The notes: generated by a model not told the origin, from the sequence alone. A stretch of 64,000 nt of DNA from Sycobia sp. Sy_11 (GCA_018907035.1 JACCIC010000290.1:1-64000), one strand, 5' to 3'; positions 43,085 to 56,500 are shown, numbered from the stretch's first letter. Translations and numbers: made by a program.

Positions 43085-43965
43085 TAATTTATTGTAAAAT
43101 AAAGGTACAAATAATGTCATTCAAAATATTGCCCATCACTTTCTACTACTTTTGACCATCTTTCGGGCAGCAAGTGGATAGCCCATCTAAAAAATTCTTC
43201 TTAGGCAATCCACGAATCGACTTATTTTTTCAATTCCTCGTAAGAAGTGAAGTGCTGCTCAGCCAGACCATGAGTCATCGACCTATGGATTGGATTGTCG
43301 TAGTGAATCCACTTTTCGTTTCCCGTCACAATTCGATGTAGAAATGCTTTACGATTTTACTTTTGGAGTAATTGTTCGCAAGCGAATAACCGACGCTCGA
43401 CATCTCTTAGCTTCGATTCGTAAGGAACCCAATTTCCTTGCTTTTGGACGATAAGCAGGATTTTAATACGCTGTGAAATAGCGTGCTGAGTCACTACTAA
43501 CTCTTGTGCAAGTTCTTCTTGCGTTTAGCACAGATGTTCCTCCAATAAAGCTTCCAATTCTGTGTCACGATACACTTTGGATCTTCCCCTGCGTGTTTTG
43601 TCCTCCACGTCAAAATAACCACTTTTAAATTTTTGGAACTCTTCTAGACAACTTCTCTCAGTGAAAATAACATCACTATATGCTTCTATGAGTAACCGAT
43701 GTGCTTAACCTGCACATTGCTTTAAATGAAAGAAGTAAATTAACAATTCCCGATTGGCGCTTACTTGGTTCAAAACTTGACATCTTAACACGATGAAAAG
43801 TAAGTGATTCTAGCAAAAAATCAAAGGTATTAAAAAGTTATACTGTTTCCAGATGGCCAAATATACTATACGACTTTTTACAGCTGACAATTTCGATGCT
43901 ATCTTATCGGTGGCGCCATCTTTTCAAAACGGTGGAAACTTATTTGTACACCTAATACATTCTTA
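43085..43965 (-). pseudogene. mariner transposase relic, internal deletion
   Basis: The minus strand has the C-terminal block (SDGQYFE-equivalent at the left end, LPERW-like, HYEEL-type) and N-terminal block (SVYRDTELEALLEEHLC-like, then a start near 43785), with the middle missing. The right end GGAAACTTATTTGTACACCTA is a mariner terminal repeat of the family at 38064-38092. The left terminal repeat is not found. Confidence 0.7.
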
Positions 43966-44650
43966 TTAATTGCATACAAATAATTACATTCATATTAATA
44001 TTTCATATTGGCAAAAAAATAAATGGAATTTATCTACAATCTTTGTACAATTTTACATTTCTATATTTATTACTTTACATGATATTACTTAATAATTTAA
44101 TATTTTAAATTAAAATGAATTAATAAACTATTTTATACATATATTTATTAATTGTGAGCAAAAGTAACAGATGATAATTCTACCAGAACGTGACGATAAG
44201 CATAAGAAAACATCAAATGTTTATTGCTAAAACCATTGTTCATTTACACAAAATTTTAAATATATAATAACATATAGACATTGATTAAGAGTCTTGCATA
44301 GCTCGATTTCAGCGCCATCCAGAACTACCAGAGCAGAAGTGAATTTAATTCAAATTTGGATGTAGACAGTGAAAACTATTTTTGACCTCGATGCAAAATA
44401 AGCAATTCCCTTTGTTAAACATTTTAATATTTTATATTGTCTTCAGCATAAAAGTGCAGCATACCTCAATCGCAGCGCCATGTTGAACTGGAATGGAAGT
44501 AAATTTACTTCGACGTCTCCTTCCCTCAATTTTGATTATAAACAATTAAAAAATGTTTTGTATAAGTCTTTAGACACACCTACAAGGGACGATACTTTCT
44601 TAGAGTTCAGAACATATCTCTAAGTAGGATAAAAACAAGAAAATTATATA
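43966..44650. other. Spacer with a diverged tandem pair
   Basis: Two copies of a module (ctcgatttcagcgccatcca... near 44300 and ctcaatcgcagcgccatgtt... near 44475) lie about 175 bases apart. No gene is supported. Confidence 0.4.
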
Positions 44651-44659
44651 TATTAGGTT

Positions 44660-45530
44660 GTCAAATCTGTCCCTTCCGCCGTTGTCTTATGAATTTCGCA
44701 GCTATGTACAAAGCGCTACAGAGCTCGTATCTGGCAATACTATATATCATTTGAAAGGGCTTGACATAACGGACAAAACGACGTTATGCATGATTAGTTT
44801 GGATATTGCGTTCAAAAGTTCTTTTTGACATTTAAAGACGTGAAACATGGAGTTCACTAACGCCAAAATTCGCGCTATTTTAATTTTTTCCTTCGTCAAA
44901 GATAAATCCGCTAGAGAAACGTTCCGTGAGATTAATGGTGTTTCTGGGGATATTATTGTCGCTATCACTTCGAATTGCAGAGGAATAGTTTCGACGATTC
45001 AGTACCGGTGAAAACGATATCATGGATAAGCCAGCCGGCGGAAGACCTATGACGACGAATACCGATCAAATCATGGAATTTATCGACTTAGACCGGCATT
45101 AGGCATCTCGTGACATCTCCCAGGAGATGAGAGTTAGTCACCAAACCATTTTAAACCATCTGCAGAAGGCTGCATACAAAGAAAACTTGATGTTTGAGTG
45201 CCGCATGATTTGACGCAAAAAAACCTTCCGAAACGTTCACAATTGGCCAAAAGGAAGGGTGTAGTGTTCCACCAGGACAACGCCAGACCACACACTTCTT
45301 TGATGACTCGCCAGAAGCTACGGGAGTTCGGATGGGAGGTTTTATCGCATCCGCCATATAGCCCGGACATAGCACCAAGTGATTACCACCTGTTCTTGTA
45401 CATGTCGAACAATCTTGGTGGTGTAAAGTTGAACTCAAAAGATTCTTGTGAAAAGTGGCTGTCCGAGTTATTCGCAGTTTTTTGGTAGTAATTCCGATAA
45501 TAAGATTATTTTTGATAAAAACTCCGTAAA
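44660..45530 (+). pseudogene. mariner transposase relic, second lineage
   Basis: The 5' end TTAGGTTGTCAAATCTGTCC starts near 44663. MEFTNAKIRAILIFSFVKDKSARE (44848 onward) is the N-terminus. VVFHQDNARPHTS and YSPDIAPSDYHLFLYM at 45198-45488 supply the second and third catalytic Asp of a D,D34D transposase. The segment with the first Asp is deleted. Confidence 0.8.
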
Positions 45531-45711
45531 TGCATAAATATTATATTGCGTGTAATATTAATAAGAATTTGACATAATGTTTTTAATAATAGTTTTACAT
45601 GTACTAAAATGTATCTTGACTCAGTATCTAGATATTTTTGCAGTAGATCTTTTATTTTTTGGAGAAAATACGCAATGATTTAAACGCGTTCTTAGTGTAA
45701 AACTTTGTTAG

Positions 45712-45761
<50 letters not shown>

Positions 45762-45763
<2 letters not shown>

Positions 45764-47035
45764 GAGGTCAAACAATTAAGTAATGTGATTTAGTAATTTC
45801 TCGGCCTATGGTAACAATACGAACTTGTAACTACGTCACTGTAATAGTAGATCTCTACTCTCTCGATTAAGAGCTTAACGACCCTCGTATAATCATTTCT
45901 TCACCAGCTATTTAGTGTTTTGTAACAATGCACTAGTAGTGCATATTACGAAAATGAAACAGAGAAGTTTAGAACAACGGTGCGCGATAAAATTTTGTGC
46001 AAAACTCAGCGAAACCGCGACAGAAACTTATGAAAAATTGTTTAAAGTGTATGGTATTGATGGCGTGAGTCGTAGTCAGGTCCTTCGGTGGTATGCTGAT
46101 TTTAAGAAAGGCCGTGAGAGTATCCAAGACGAGGCGCGTAGCGGAAGCAAATGCGCAGCCTGTCCGTGTCCTTGTTCGTCAAGACCAACGACTAACTATT
46201 TGAATGTTGGTTGACGAGTTGAATATTAACCGGCAAATAGTTAGAAAGATTTGAATCGAAGATTTCATCATGAAAAAGCCGTGCGTGGAGATGGTACAGA
46301 AGAACCTGTCATTTGAGCCAGAAGCCCACCGAATGAACATCAGTCAAGATTGTCTCAAGCAGGTTAACAGTGATCCTATTCTTCTCGATCTTATTGGTTT
46401 CTTCAATGACCCCGAAACAAAATGACAAAGCCATCAGTGGCTGTCCCTTGGAATGCCAAGGCCAAAGAAGGTGAGAATAAGCAAGTCCAAAGTGAAAACC
46501 ATGTTCATTTGCTTCTTCGACAGCAAAGGGGTGGCTCACAAAGAGTTTGTACCACCTGGAGAAACCGTAAATTAAGTATTCTACAGCAATCGGCTTGAAA
46601 AATTACGACAAAGGGTGCTCAGAGTACGTCAAGAGATCGCAAAGCTTGGGTTCTACATCACGACAATGCTCCCTGTCACAGTACGTTCAATGTCTCTCAA
46701 TTTTTCGCGTCTAAAGGCATCGCAACGTTACCACAACCTCTCTATTCACCGGACATGTCACTCTGCGACTTTTTCCTATTCCTCTATTTGAAAAAATTTG
46801 TCAAAGTTCTACATTTTGACTCCGTTGTAGACATCCAAGAATCTATGACGAACGTACTCGGAGAGATCCCACAAGAAGTGTTCCAGAATTGTTACTGGAA
46901 CTGGAAAACTCGATGGAATAAGTGTATAAATGCGGTAGGGGCCTACTTTCACGGGAATCGCAGTGATGTACCTTAATTTTTAAATATATTTGATCTTTGA
47001 AGTTTGTCGCTTTACTTAATTATCTAAACTCGTGA
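45762..47035 (+). pseudogene. mariner-family transposase relic, third lineage, both ends
   Basis: Ends ACGAGGTCAAACAATTAAGT (left) and, reverse-complemented, ACGAGTTTAGATAATTAAGT (right) define a 1.27-kb element. An (AT)n tract abuts the left end. Coding pieces: RSLEQRCAIKFCAKLSETATETYEKLF (from 45951), RSQVLRWYADFKKGRESIQD, KVKTMFICFFDSKGVAHKEF, and YSPDMSLCDFFLFLYLKKFV with the third Asp. Many frameshifts and stops. Confidence 0.85.
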
Positions 47036-48230
47036 AATAAAAATTAATTATTATTAAAAATTCAAAATTAAAAATAATAACAATAATAATAATTCTATGT
47101 CATTACACGGCAACCCGACTGTCCTCACCATTTTAAATTTAAATTGTCCTTTAACAGTTATTATCTTATATTATTATTATTTCCAAAGTATACTTAAAAA
47201 ATCTTTGATTTTTTACATGTAAGTAGAAAAGTAAGTTGTTCTTTCATTCTTATAACCATCAAACCCATTTTAATGTCATTCATCACAAAATTATACTTAC
47301 AAATGAAACAGAAGTAGATAATAAATTAAGTTTTTAAAAATCAATATTATTAGAGTTAATAATAATAAAGTAAAATTAAATTGGTATAAAAAAACTACAT
47401 GTTCATGTATAGTAAAGTATAAAAAGTATATTAAACTTTCACTTGCACCATCAATTCGGAAATAAGATTAGTACTATAAAGGGAATCATCGACAGAATAA
47501 TGAAATTATTTCTCATGTTGTATATTGATTATCGTGAAGGCGTCGCTGTTTTCTGCTGTGCTCCGTATTCAAATTAACCTACGCTGTATATCTATATATA
47601 CAAGTCCGTAAGGCGCTCGCTCCACGATTGATGCCGTGCGTTACCGCCATGTTGCAGAACTTTGCCGTGAGCGGTAAGCCGTCATGGCGTGGCTGCTTGC
47701 CTTTGCCGTCTTCTCATTCACGATTTTTGTGCAGGCTTCGCTTCCTTCGCGGGTGAGCTGTCGTGCATGGTGTAATTTCAGTTATAGATATATATCTGTT
47801 TTTCCTCTGGTGGTGCTTGTATATTTTAACCCCATCATCGCCACGTGCTCCTCGCGGCTCTTCCTCCTGATGTGGTGAGCCAGAAAATCATTGTAAGCAG
47901 GTATGTTTCGCTTGTTTTCCGCCCTCAATATTCATTATGCGCGTTCTATTTTGTGTAAATACAGAGGGCTGTTTAGGAGGTTTTATCTTTTTTCAATCTC
48001 TCTCTGTTTCTCTCTCTCTCATGTTTCGATGCGACGATTTCGACACACAAAAAAAATGTTTACGAATTTAGTGTGCTTCAAGTTGTTCGCGTTCACAAAA
48101 AAATTTTTAACTTTAATCTACATACACTTTGTATTAGAGGGATGAATGAATAAGTAGTTAGGCAAAGTTATAATAATGAATCTAACAAAGGTTTTACTAA
48201 CTAACTGACGGATGAATACGACCAATCAAG
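47036..48230. other. Spacer with a Penelope terminal-repeat scrap and GC-richer patch
   Basis: At 47095-47160 a phrase like gcaacccgactgtcctcaccattttaaattt resembles the Penelope terminal repeat at 14905-14945. 47600-47880 is richer in G+C and holds a short frame (47684-47878) with a hydrophobic start, not enough to call a gene. Confidence 0.4.
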
Positions 48231-49204
48231 ACTGTTGGAATATAGAGGCGTTATGTTGTTGTAGCGTTTCGTACTACCAGTCACGTACTAGAAGTTCTTC
48301 GCGTAAGTCTTTTGTTGAGAAAAGTGTCTAGTGAATAATTGTTAATTCAGTGCGCGATAAGGCCTGTTTACGATTATTTAAGTGCCGATAACTAAAAAAG
48401 CTTTGAGAATAAGCTTATCACAACTCGTAGAGGTGCTGAGAGCTAAGTTGAATAAAACTCAGCAAATTTGTCGAATATTTATATTCTTTAAATATAAATC
48501 CAAACGAGATGAGTCAAGGGTCATCTACTCAAATTGAAAAAAAGGTAAGTTGAAGAGAAGAGCAAAAATACGAAAACTAGATTAAAATTAAGATAAGCCA
48601 GTTAAATGCATGTGGCAGAATGAAATTTGAATGTGGATATAAAGAGTTTTTAATTAGATTAATTAAGATAAAATTAGATTTGAATGTGAATGAATTAGAA
48701 GTTTAAATGAGATAAAAATTAGGTTTGAATGTGAAAAAATTAGATTTAAATATGATTATAGATATGATCTGAAAACAGAGAAAAGTAAAATTTAATTAGG
48801 AGAAAAATAGAAGCATAAGAGAAAAATAATGAGACTAGAAATAAAGAACTGGATTAGGGAAAATATAAAATTTGAAAATTAAAGTTAGATAAAACACGAG
48901 AACCGTAAAAATAAAAGCGCGAAATTTGATAAAGAAAAATATGTAAAATCGCGAAAAACGAATAGGAAACGGTAATGAAAAAGTGAAATTCTAAAGTTAA
49001 AATAATTACACGAAATAGATGGGAGGCGCCGTAAATTTTGAGAAGACTAAAAATCAGTCGAAACCGAAATTCGAAGAATCTGAACACGTGCGTGGCAGAA
49101 AGTCCCAGGCGAAAAAGCAGAAAATCAAGTAAGTAAAAGATGCGCGAGCGCGCGCGAGAGAAAGAGAGATAGACAGATATACATATACATATATAATGCA
49201 TGCA

Positions 49205-49248
<44 letters not shown>

Positions 49249-49252
49249 TGTA

Positions 49253-49310
<58 letters not shown>
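49205..49310. repeat. (GA)n followed by (AT)n microsatellites in Copia 1 leader
   Basis: A (GA)n run at about 49206-49243 and an (AT)n run at about 49256-49310 lie before gag. They are probably expansions within the element's leader. Confidence 0.85.
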
Positions 49311-49313
<3 letters not shown>

Positions 49314-49475
49314 AGTGTGCGTGAACAATTTAATGCATGAAAAGATGCTATTGAGAATGAGAAAAAGTAATACGCACATATATATGTGTATATACAAAAC
49401 TTAATAGATTTGCATACGTGAAGAGAGTGTAAGTATGCGCGTATTTATTAACTGAGTTGAAAATGAAAAGATTAT

Positions 49476-50220
49476 GTGTTGAATATAGAATCAGTAGCGC
49501 TTGGGAAATATTCTGAAAGAAAAATAGAAGAAGACAAACACCGCGTGCGCGAAATAATTATTAACCATATAGATATTTGCTTTTATCAAAAGTTTTTAGA
49601 AGTCAAATCACCGAGAAAAATGTTAGAAAGGCAAGACGAATATAAGATGTTAGAGTGTAGAATCACTCGAGTTTCCGCTAAAAAAGAGTTGTATAAATTG
49701 AAATATATACTGGCAAAAGAGAATGCCGCGTATTTTTGATTAAATTTGAGGATAAAATTAGAGATTTTGAAAATGCTCCGCGTTCGAGGAAATTATCAGA
49801 TGATTAGAAGCAGGATATTTTCTATAACGCTGTGTCAGGTACACTGCCGAAAACTCTCTTGGCTGATTGTTTGTCCGTAGGTACGATGGGTGTTGCAATG
49901 CAGCTAGAGAAGCTGAAACATTTAATCTTGCAGGTAGAAGCAGCAAGACCAACTAGAGAGATGCCGCTAAGATCATTGAGCGCTACGAGCAAACGGTCAC
50001 CTCCGCCCTTTACACGGAAGAGACCATTTGAGAGACGTGTTGATAACAGAAAGCGACGTGATTTGACTGAGACGAGAAGGTGCTACATATGTGGCTAGAA
50101 TGGCCACAAAAGTGCGAAATGCCCCACACGAGGGCAAATATTTTGTTACAGGTGCAGAAGAACGGGTACGCACGTGGATAAAAACTGTAAGAATAAGAGA
50201 AGCGCGCCATACGAGGGATA
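49476..50220 (+). pseudogene. Copia 1 gag
   Basis: Helical pieces (ERKIEEDKHRVREIIINHID, QDEYKMLECRITRVSAKKEL) are followed by MQLEKLKHLILQVEAARPTR and a double zinc knuckle: CYICG, an in-frame TAG at 50096-50098, NGHKSAKC, then CYRCRRTGTHVDKNC. A related gag lies in Copia 2 (KPKHLILQVEVAKS). Confidence 0.75.
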
Positions 50221-50410
50221 AAAGATTTGAACAGATCTCTGGTAAGAGAGCTCACTTCCAGTCTAAATGGGATAAATCCCCTGGTAGGCAAGCAGGAAAC
50301 AGAAAAGAAGGAATTCTAAAGAATCCCTTTAGTTTAACCACTATGTATGAGGAAGGTCAACAGAATGGTAAGAATAAATTTGATTCACATTTTGATTACT
50401 TTGAAATGAT

Positions 50411-50605
50411 TTGCGTAAAATTAGAAAGAACCATGTCTTGAAATGTATAGCAGATTCGGGTGCCACAGATCATCTGTGTAATAGAAAAATTAGTTTTGAA
50501 AGTCTAGATACCGTGTTGTATGCGAAGAACTTGTCGAAGAATTTATTTTCGCTTACGAAATTTATAGAGAAAGGACTAGAAATTTATTTAAACAACGGTA
50601 AATGA
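50411..50605 (+). pseudogene. Copia 1 protease
   Basis: KCIADSGATDHLCN carries the DSGA active site of the retroviral-type aspartic protease, followed by FESLDTVLYAKNLSKNLFSL. Confidence 0.8.
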
Positions 50606-50739
50606 TAGAATTATTAGTCCAATAGAAGCTTTACCGGAAACCAATGAGGTAGAATATCAGAAAGACTGCGAGCAGATAGATCATTAAAGATTATTCATGC
50701 AGACACGATGGTACCGACCAGTCCAGTTGCTTATCCAGT

Positions 50740-51599
50740 TACTTATCATATATAAAGGATACAAATTCATTCTAGTATTAGTAGACGATTTTTCGAGAGT
50801 ATAGTTAGCTTATCCGATGAAGCATAAGAATGAAACATGCGAATATTTAGAATGGGGAATCAGGAGTTTTATGAACGTTTTAGGAAAAGACGAAAAGGTA
50901 TGCTTCCTTAGGTGTGATAAAGGCACTGAATTTATCGGTGCAGATATGGTGAACTTATTAATCTCGATAGGAGCTGAATTGCAGTTAGCTTGTCCCGATA
51001 CACCTGAATATAACGGTGTAGCTGAGCGGTTTAATAGAACAATAGAGAGTAAGTTTAGGTCGTTAATGTTCGATTCAGGACTTTCTGGAGGGAGTTGGGA
51101 CCTTGCGGTTAAAACAGCGGTGTATCGGTATAACAGAACACCGCATAAGTCGATCAATTTTGACATACCATTTAAGAAATTAGCAGAAGGATTTTGAACA
51201 GATCACGATAGGTGGAGAATATTCGGGTGCGTAGCAGTTTTTAGAAAACAGAGAGGAGCAGACTTTAAGTTCAGTTCGACAGGAATAAGAGGTTGTCTTG
51301 TAGGATACGCCACTACTGGCTATAATATATATGTACCCGAACAGAACAAAATCTTCGAATCAAGAGATGTTAGATTTATCGAAAACTTGGTGTATAAAGA
51401 TTACTCTGCTGACAGTTGGAGCCCTGGTTTCAGACGATCTGAGTCCGAAAATCGAGCCCGAAAAGAGAAAGAAACCAGCAAAAATCACGAAGACTTTCCA
51501 ATAAGTTCTAGACTGAGGAGACGTAATGTAACGGAACAGAAAGTCGCATTATTTTCCTTAGATTCTACAGATGTTAGTTTAAACGAGGACGTGAAATAA
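50740..51599 (+). pseudogene. Copia 1 integrase
   Basis: YKFILVLVDDFSRV has the first Asp, FLRCDKGTEFIGADM the second, and YNGVAERFNRTIESKFRSLM the Glu of the D,D,E core. After a stop (TGA near 51195) come DRWRIFGCVAVFRKQ, GCLVGYATTGYNIYVPEQNKIFESRDVRF and a charged tail, the Copia-type C-terminal region. Confidence 0.85.
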
Positions 51600-53042
51600 C
51601 ATGCATTATTAGCTAAGATAAATGGCGACCCGCAAACTTATAAAGAAGCTGTCAGTTCGGTAGAGAACAAATTATGGGAAAAAGCGATACAAACGGAGAT
51701 AAATTCGCTAGTAGACAAAAAGGTTTTCTCGGAAATCAGTAAAACTGAAATGTATAAACAGCAGGGCAAACTGAATCTCTTAGAATCTAGGTGGATTTTC
51801 AAAAGGAAAATCGATAATCAAGCTAGAATCACTCATAATTATATGACGATATAGAAGAAGATATATACCTTAGATTTCCGAAAGGATTAACATCTGATTT
51901 AAAGAGGGTAAATAATAACATACTGAAATCGGAGAAATCACTTTACGGACATAAAATTAGCCCCAAACGCTGGAATGTAAAATTCACAGAGGTCATCGGT
52001 AAACTAGGATTTAACTATAATGATATGGATCCGTGTTTATTTGTGAGAAATAGTAACTTAGGAATAGTGGTCGTTTTATTATATGTAAATGACATATTAA
52101 TAATGGGTCATAATGAAAGCGAAATTAATCGCGTAATAAAGCTGTAGAATTTAAAATTAAAGAGTTCGACACTCCGAAGAATTTTTGAGGCATTAACATA
52201 GACAGAGAGTGCGAAAGAAAAGTCATAAAATTGACTCAGGTTAAATTCATCGAGCAAATGATGAAGAGGTTCGGATTTAGGAACGGTAGAACAGTAAACT
52301 CTCCCATGGCAGTGACAGATACAACTGATAGAAATCGAAAGAATCGCAAAGAAGATGCCGAAAAGTTCGAGAACATTCTGAATACTTTATATAGAGAAAT
52401 TGTAGGATCTTTACTTTACTTGGCGAATTCCACGCGTCCAGATATTTCGTATACAGTGAACGTGCTAAGTAGACATCAGATCAATCCTACTTCAAAAAAG
52501 TCGAACATGATTAAGAGGCTATTACAATACCTTTCGGGAACACAAGAAATAGGTTTGACATTTCGAGGTCAAGAGAACGGTTTAGTTGCATACTCTGATG
52601 CGAGTTTGTCGGACTGTAAGGGCGCATTAACGACATGCTGTTTTGTTATTAGGATGGAAGACACAAAAGCAACCGAACGTTGCGTTATCTACATGTCAGC
52701 CAGAATACATCGCTATGAGCGATATATAGGAGGAGCTATAGCAATATATGTCAGGAGCTAATAGCGTTACATAACTCTCTTAGGATTATTCTCAGGCGTG
52801 ATCTGTACCTGATAAAATTATTTTGTGATAACTTAGCGGCTCAGGCATGCGCCAAAATAGACGGCAGCAATAGATTACGTCATATCACCCATAGAAAGGA
52901 ACATTACATCAAAGAATGCATTAGCAAGAAATTAGTAGATATCGAATGCGTTAAATCGTCGGATCAACTCGCGAATATATTTACTAAAAGTCTAAGGCAG
53001 GATCTACACGGTAGGGTAACAAAACTAATATTAAATTACTAA
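51600..53042 (+). pseudogene. Copia 1 reverse transcriptase and RNase H
   Basis: WEKAIQTEINSLVDKKVFSE, SRWIFKRKIDNQARI, SLYGHKISPKRWN, and DPCLFVRN with LLYVNDILIMG, where the second Asp of the YVDD box is Asn. A frameshift near 52145 is followed by LTQVKFIEQMMKRFGF, VGSLLYLANSTRPDISYTVNVLSR and LVAYSDASLSD (RNase H start). The tail KEHYIKECISKKLVDIECVKSSDQLANIFTKSL ends at about 53042. Confidence 0.85.
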
Positions 53043-53408
53043 AACTGATATATGCTTTCAGATGAATGCGAAAGCAATTATAGTGATGCAGGAAATTAAA
53101 GATTACATTCAAGTCAATTGCCTCAAATAAAGAGTCTATCTGTAATTAAGATCAAGAAGTTTTTAATTAAAGGTTAAACCGAGACATATATAAACCTGGC
53201 AAAAAGTTGCGAAAATAAGAAGCAAATTACAATTAATTAACATATCTTTACATATGGACATGTAGTCATATAATTGTACCTGTTTGTCTTAAATTCAATT
53301 ACATGTACTGTATTAATTTGGTATGAGTGTAGTTAGGGTGAATGTCAATAAAGTAAGTGTGTCTGAAATCCGTATGAAAGAGGAGTGCGCTTGCTATAAC
53401 GAGAGAGA

Positions 53409-53637
53409 GTGTTGGAATATAGAGGCGTTATGCGCAGCGCTCTCCGTGCGGTCTAAGCACATGATGTGTGCATGTGCGTATTTATGCGAATGCGTCGCTC
53501 GAACGCTTTACGCAGCCTCGCGGCTCATTATTCCCTTTTGACCAGTTGATCAGTTTAGACGTATTATTAATAAAGACGAGTAGACTTGCTAAATATAATG
53601 TCTGCGTTTATTTATTCATCATCCTGTTATTCCATCA
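53409..53637 (+). repeat. 3' LTR of Copia 1
   Basis: TG...CA boundaries: begins TGTTGGAATA after a GA-rich tract and ends ttattccatca. Length about 229 bases, with an AATAAA-like signal (ttaataaag) near 53566. Confidence 0.65.
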
Positions 53638-54043
53638 GATACAAAGACTCAATATAAACTGGCGCGCGCCCTTTCATAATTGCACCGCACATAGTGTGTG
53701 GCTTACCATCGGTGTGAGTCGAGCATAACGCACACCAATTCTGAAACTATCCCTCATTAGCACAGGTGCACGCGCATCCATATGTATTTATATATGCATC
53801 CATACAGGTGTTAGTCAGATATTCCATTCACTCGAATTACATATATTCGTACCATACATCGACCTATTATAACATTTTAATCAAAGAAATTTTATCTACT
53901 TTTAAAAAGCTGGTTCTTCAATCGAAGCATCTACTGATTTATCAAGGTCTGTACATATATGTGTCATGGACCTATTTCTCAGAGACCACATCGCTGCTGT
54001 TTGTAATACAGAGAAATATACCACAGGTCAGCTTAACATGTGT

Positions 54044-56500
54044 CTATTTGTTCAGTGCTTTAGTGAATATATTAACCAGTTGTTCTGACGATTTGATCCA
54101 CTTAATTTCCATTAGATCTCTTTTGACGCTTTCTTTAATGTAATGCTTTTTACGTTCTGTCATGTGTCTTGATCTATTACTTTCGTCAGTTCTTGAGCAA
54201 GACTGAACTAATAAATCATCCGAAAACAGAGTCATTGGATATATATTATTTTCACAATTCGATTTGACTGAATTATAGGCGCCATTAGTTCTTGACACGT
54301 ATTACTCATTACCACGTACTCGGCTTGACAAGTAAACAGAGCCATACTCGGTTACTTTTGAGTTCGCCAACCCACTCTTTCTCCATATAAATTTACTACA
54401 TCACTGCAATCAGAGACTATCTTAGAAAATGAAGGCTACGGATATTGAATTGTGCCTACTAGATATTGAAAGACTCGAGTTACCATTTTCCATTCGGACG
54501 ACGTTGGACTAACTTGGTATCGACTAAGTACATTTACGGCATACGAGGTATCCTGTTATATAAATAGAATAATGAGCCAACAGCTTTGCGGTATAACGTA
54601 TTCGGAATTTTTTACCTGATTCTATGGTTTCTCTATTCATTCTACTTAAGTTCGAGGCGTCTGCTAATGCGATATGTGTTTTTGCTATCCTGACTCCAAA
54701 GCGTTTGATCATGCTATCTATGAATTTGATCTGGGTTAAAATCATAGTTTTATTTCGTCTATCTATAGTTATTTCCAATCCCAAGTATTCTTGTAAAGCT
54801 TTGAATTCTTTCATTTTTAAATGTCTAGCTAAACCCTCTACCATTCTTTCGATTACTACCACGTCGTGTCGCATTAGCAATATGTCGTCAACGTACATTA
54901 AAATGAATATGATTCCTATGTTATTATTTTTAACGAACAAACATGGCTCTATTGCCACTGTTTGTAAATCCTAATTTACTATCTATTTCATTGAATTTAA
55001 TGTTTCAATGCTTAGGACCAATTTTTAGACCGTACAAGGCTCACTTTAATCTCAAAATGTTGTTCTTTATCCTATGCTGATTATTTGTTAACCTTTCCGA
55101 AAATCACAGATAAATATCCTACCCTATCTCTCCATATAGAAACCCCATTACTACGTCTAACTGTTTAAGATGTAGATCGAATTTCTTGCTATAGTTAAAA
55201 ATGCCCTAACTACACTGAGTCTAGACACGTGCACGTAAGTCTCAAGTATAGCGTAATTAATTACAGTCCTTAAAGCCTTGAATAACAAGCCTAACCTCAA
55301 GTGTGATTTGCCTTCCCTATCTACCTTCTTTTGAAAACTCACCTAGTATCTAGAATATTCGGACGCTTATTCTCATTTCCAATTGTGCGTTTAATAATTA
55401 TTAGAAATACATTCTTTTTTATTAATGATTTTATTTCTATGCGTATCGCACCTACTCATAAATTTCTATCTGCAGAATTCATAATTTGCTTGTATGTTTG
55501 AGGATTTCCATTGATCTTTGCTAATAATACATAGTATTTGATATCCGATTGTTCATTATTTTCATCTTGATTTAACGAGAACAGAACCTGCTGTTTTAAT
55601 CGTTAATATTTTGCAGGTCTAATATTTTGTTTTATAATAATTTCATTTTCTTCGCAATCCGACCATTTTTCGTCTGCATTATGTCTCTCCTGATTCGGTA
55701 CATTAAAGCTTATTTTGTTCTCACTACTGTAATAATCTTTATACACTACATACTCTAAAAATTTTACGTCTCTCGATTCATAAATTTTTCCATCTTCCGG
55801 TACGAATATACTATACCCGTTCGTTCCGTACGGAACATTATTTTTACTAATTTTACATAAATCATCTTTTTCAAAATAATTAAAGTAAGAATAGTATTTG
55901 AACTCGTCATTTCTTTCTAGAACTTCTGCCTCTGTATTTAAACTGAAAGGATTTTTCAATTTATCATTTTTCACTTTGCTCTCGCGTCTAGGCATGAATT
56001 TGCCTCTTTTGATTCTCTCGGAATCTTTCTTTTGGCTTACCGAAGCTTTCAGCGGCTCGTTTAATATGTCAGTTTCTTGCCACATATGTGCCAGTCTTTA
56101 TGCACTTGTAGTAAAATATTTGTCCTGGATTCGGCAATTTGCAACTGAGATGCCCGTTTGCACCACAGGTGTAACACCTTCTTATCTCACTGCTTTCAAG
56201 CCTGCCTCGCTTTCGTTCCATTAAATTTTCAGATCGTCCACGTATTTCGCTTTAAGTCAATGGTCGCCTTCGTGTAAAGGGCGAAGCGAAGCTTTGCAGC
56301 AACATTTAGATTACTCATTGGAGGCTCTGTTACTGATTTCGCTACCTCTACCTGCAGGATCAGATGTTTCGGTTTTTCTAACTGCATCTTGACTCCGACT
56401 GTACCTTCATAACAGCAGTCCTCTAGCACTGTCTTCGATGGTATTGTAAAATATGTCATGTTCTTCATCATCAGTTAATCTACTAGAATTTAATCTACTA
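54044..56500 (-). mobile_element. Copia-type retrotransposon 2, minus strand, internally deleted
   Basis: Minus-strand pieces from 5' to 3': gag (MTYFTIPSKTVLEDCC, QLEKPKHLILQVEVAKS, a CYTCGANGH knuckle near 56180), a short post-knuckle segment, then a jump to the integrase end (NGYSIFVPEDGKIYESRDVKF, 55603-56085). Next come the reverse transcriptase with LMYVDDILLM and FKALQEYLGLEITIDRR (54524-54958) and the RNase H tail HYIKESVKRDLMEIKWIKSS (54044-54298). Protease and integrase core are deleted. The YVDD box is intact here, unlike in Copia 1. The two share clear peptide similarity, so they are the same family. LTRs not identified. Confidence 0.8.

Larger units (their letters stand above)
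48231..53637 (+). mobile_element. Copia-type LTR retrotransposon 1
   Basis: Gag with zinc knuckles, protease, integrase, reverse transcriptase and RNase H occur in Copia (Pseudoviridae-like) order on the plus strand. The 3' LTR is about 53409-53637, beginning TGTTGGAATATAGAGGCG and ending ttattccatca. At 48231 the same first 23 bases appear, then the sequences diverge, so the 5' LTR is deleted or replaced after its start. A purine-rich gagagagag precedes the 3' LTR. Multiple stops make it inactive. Confidence 0.85.
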
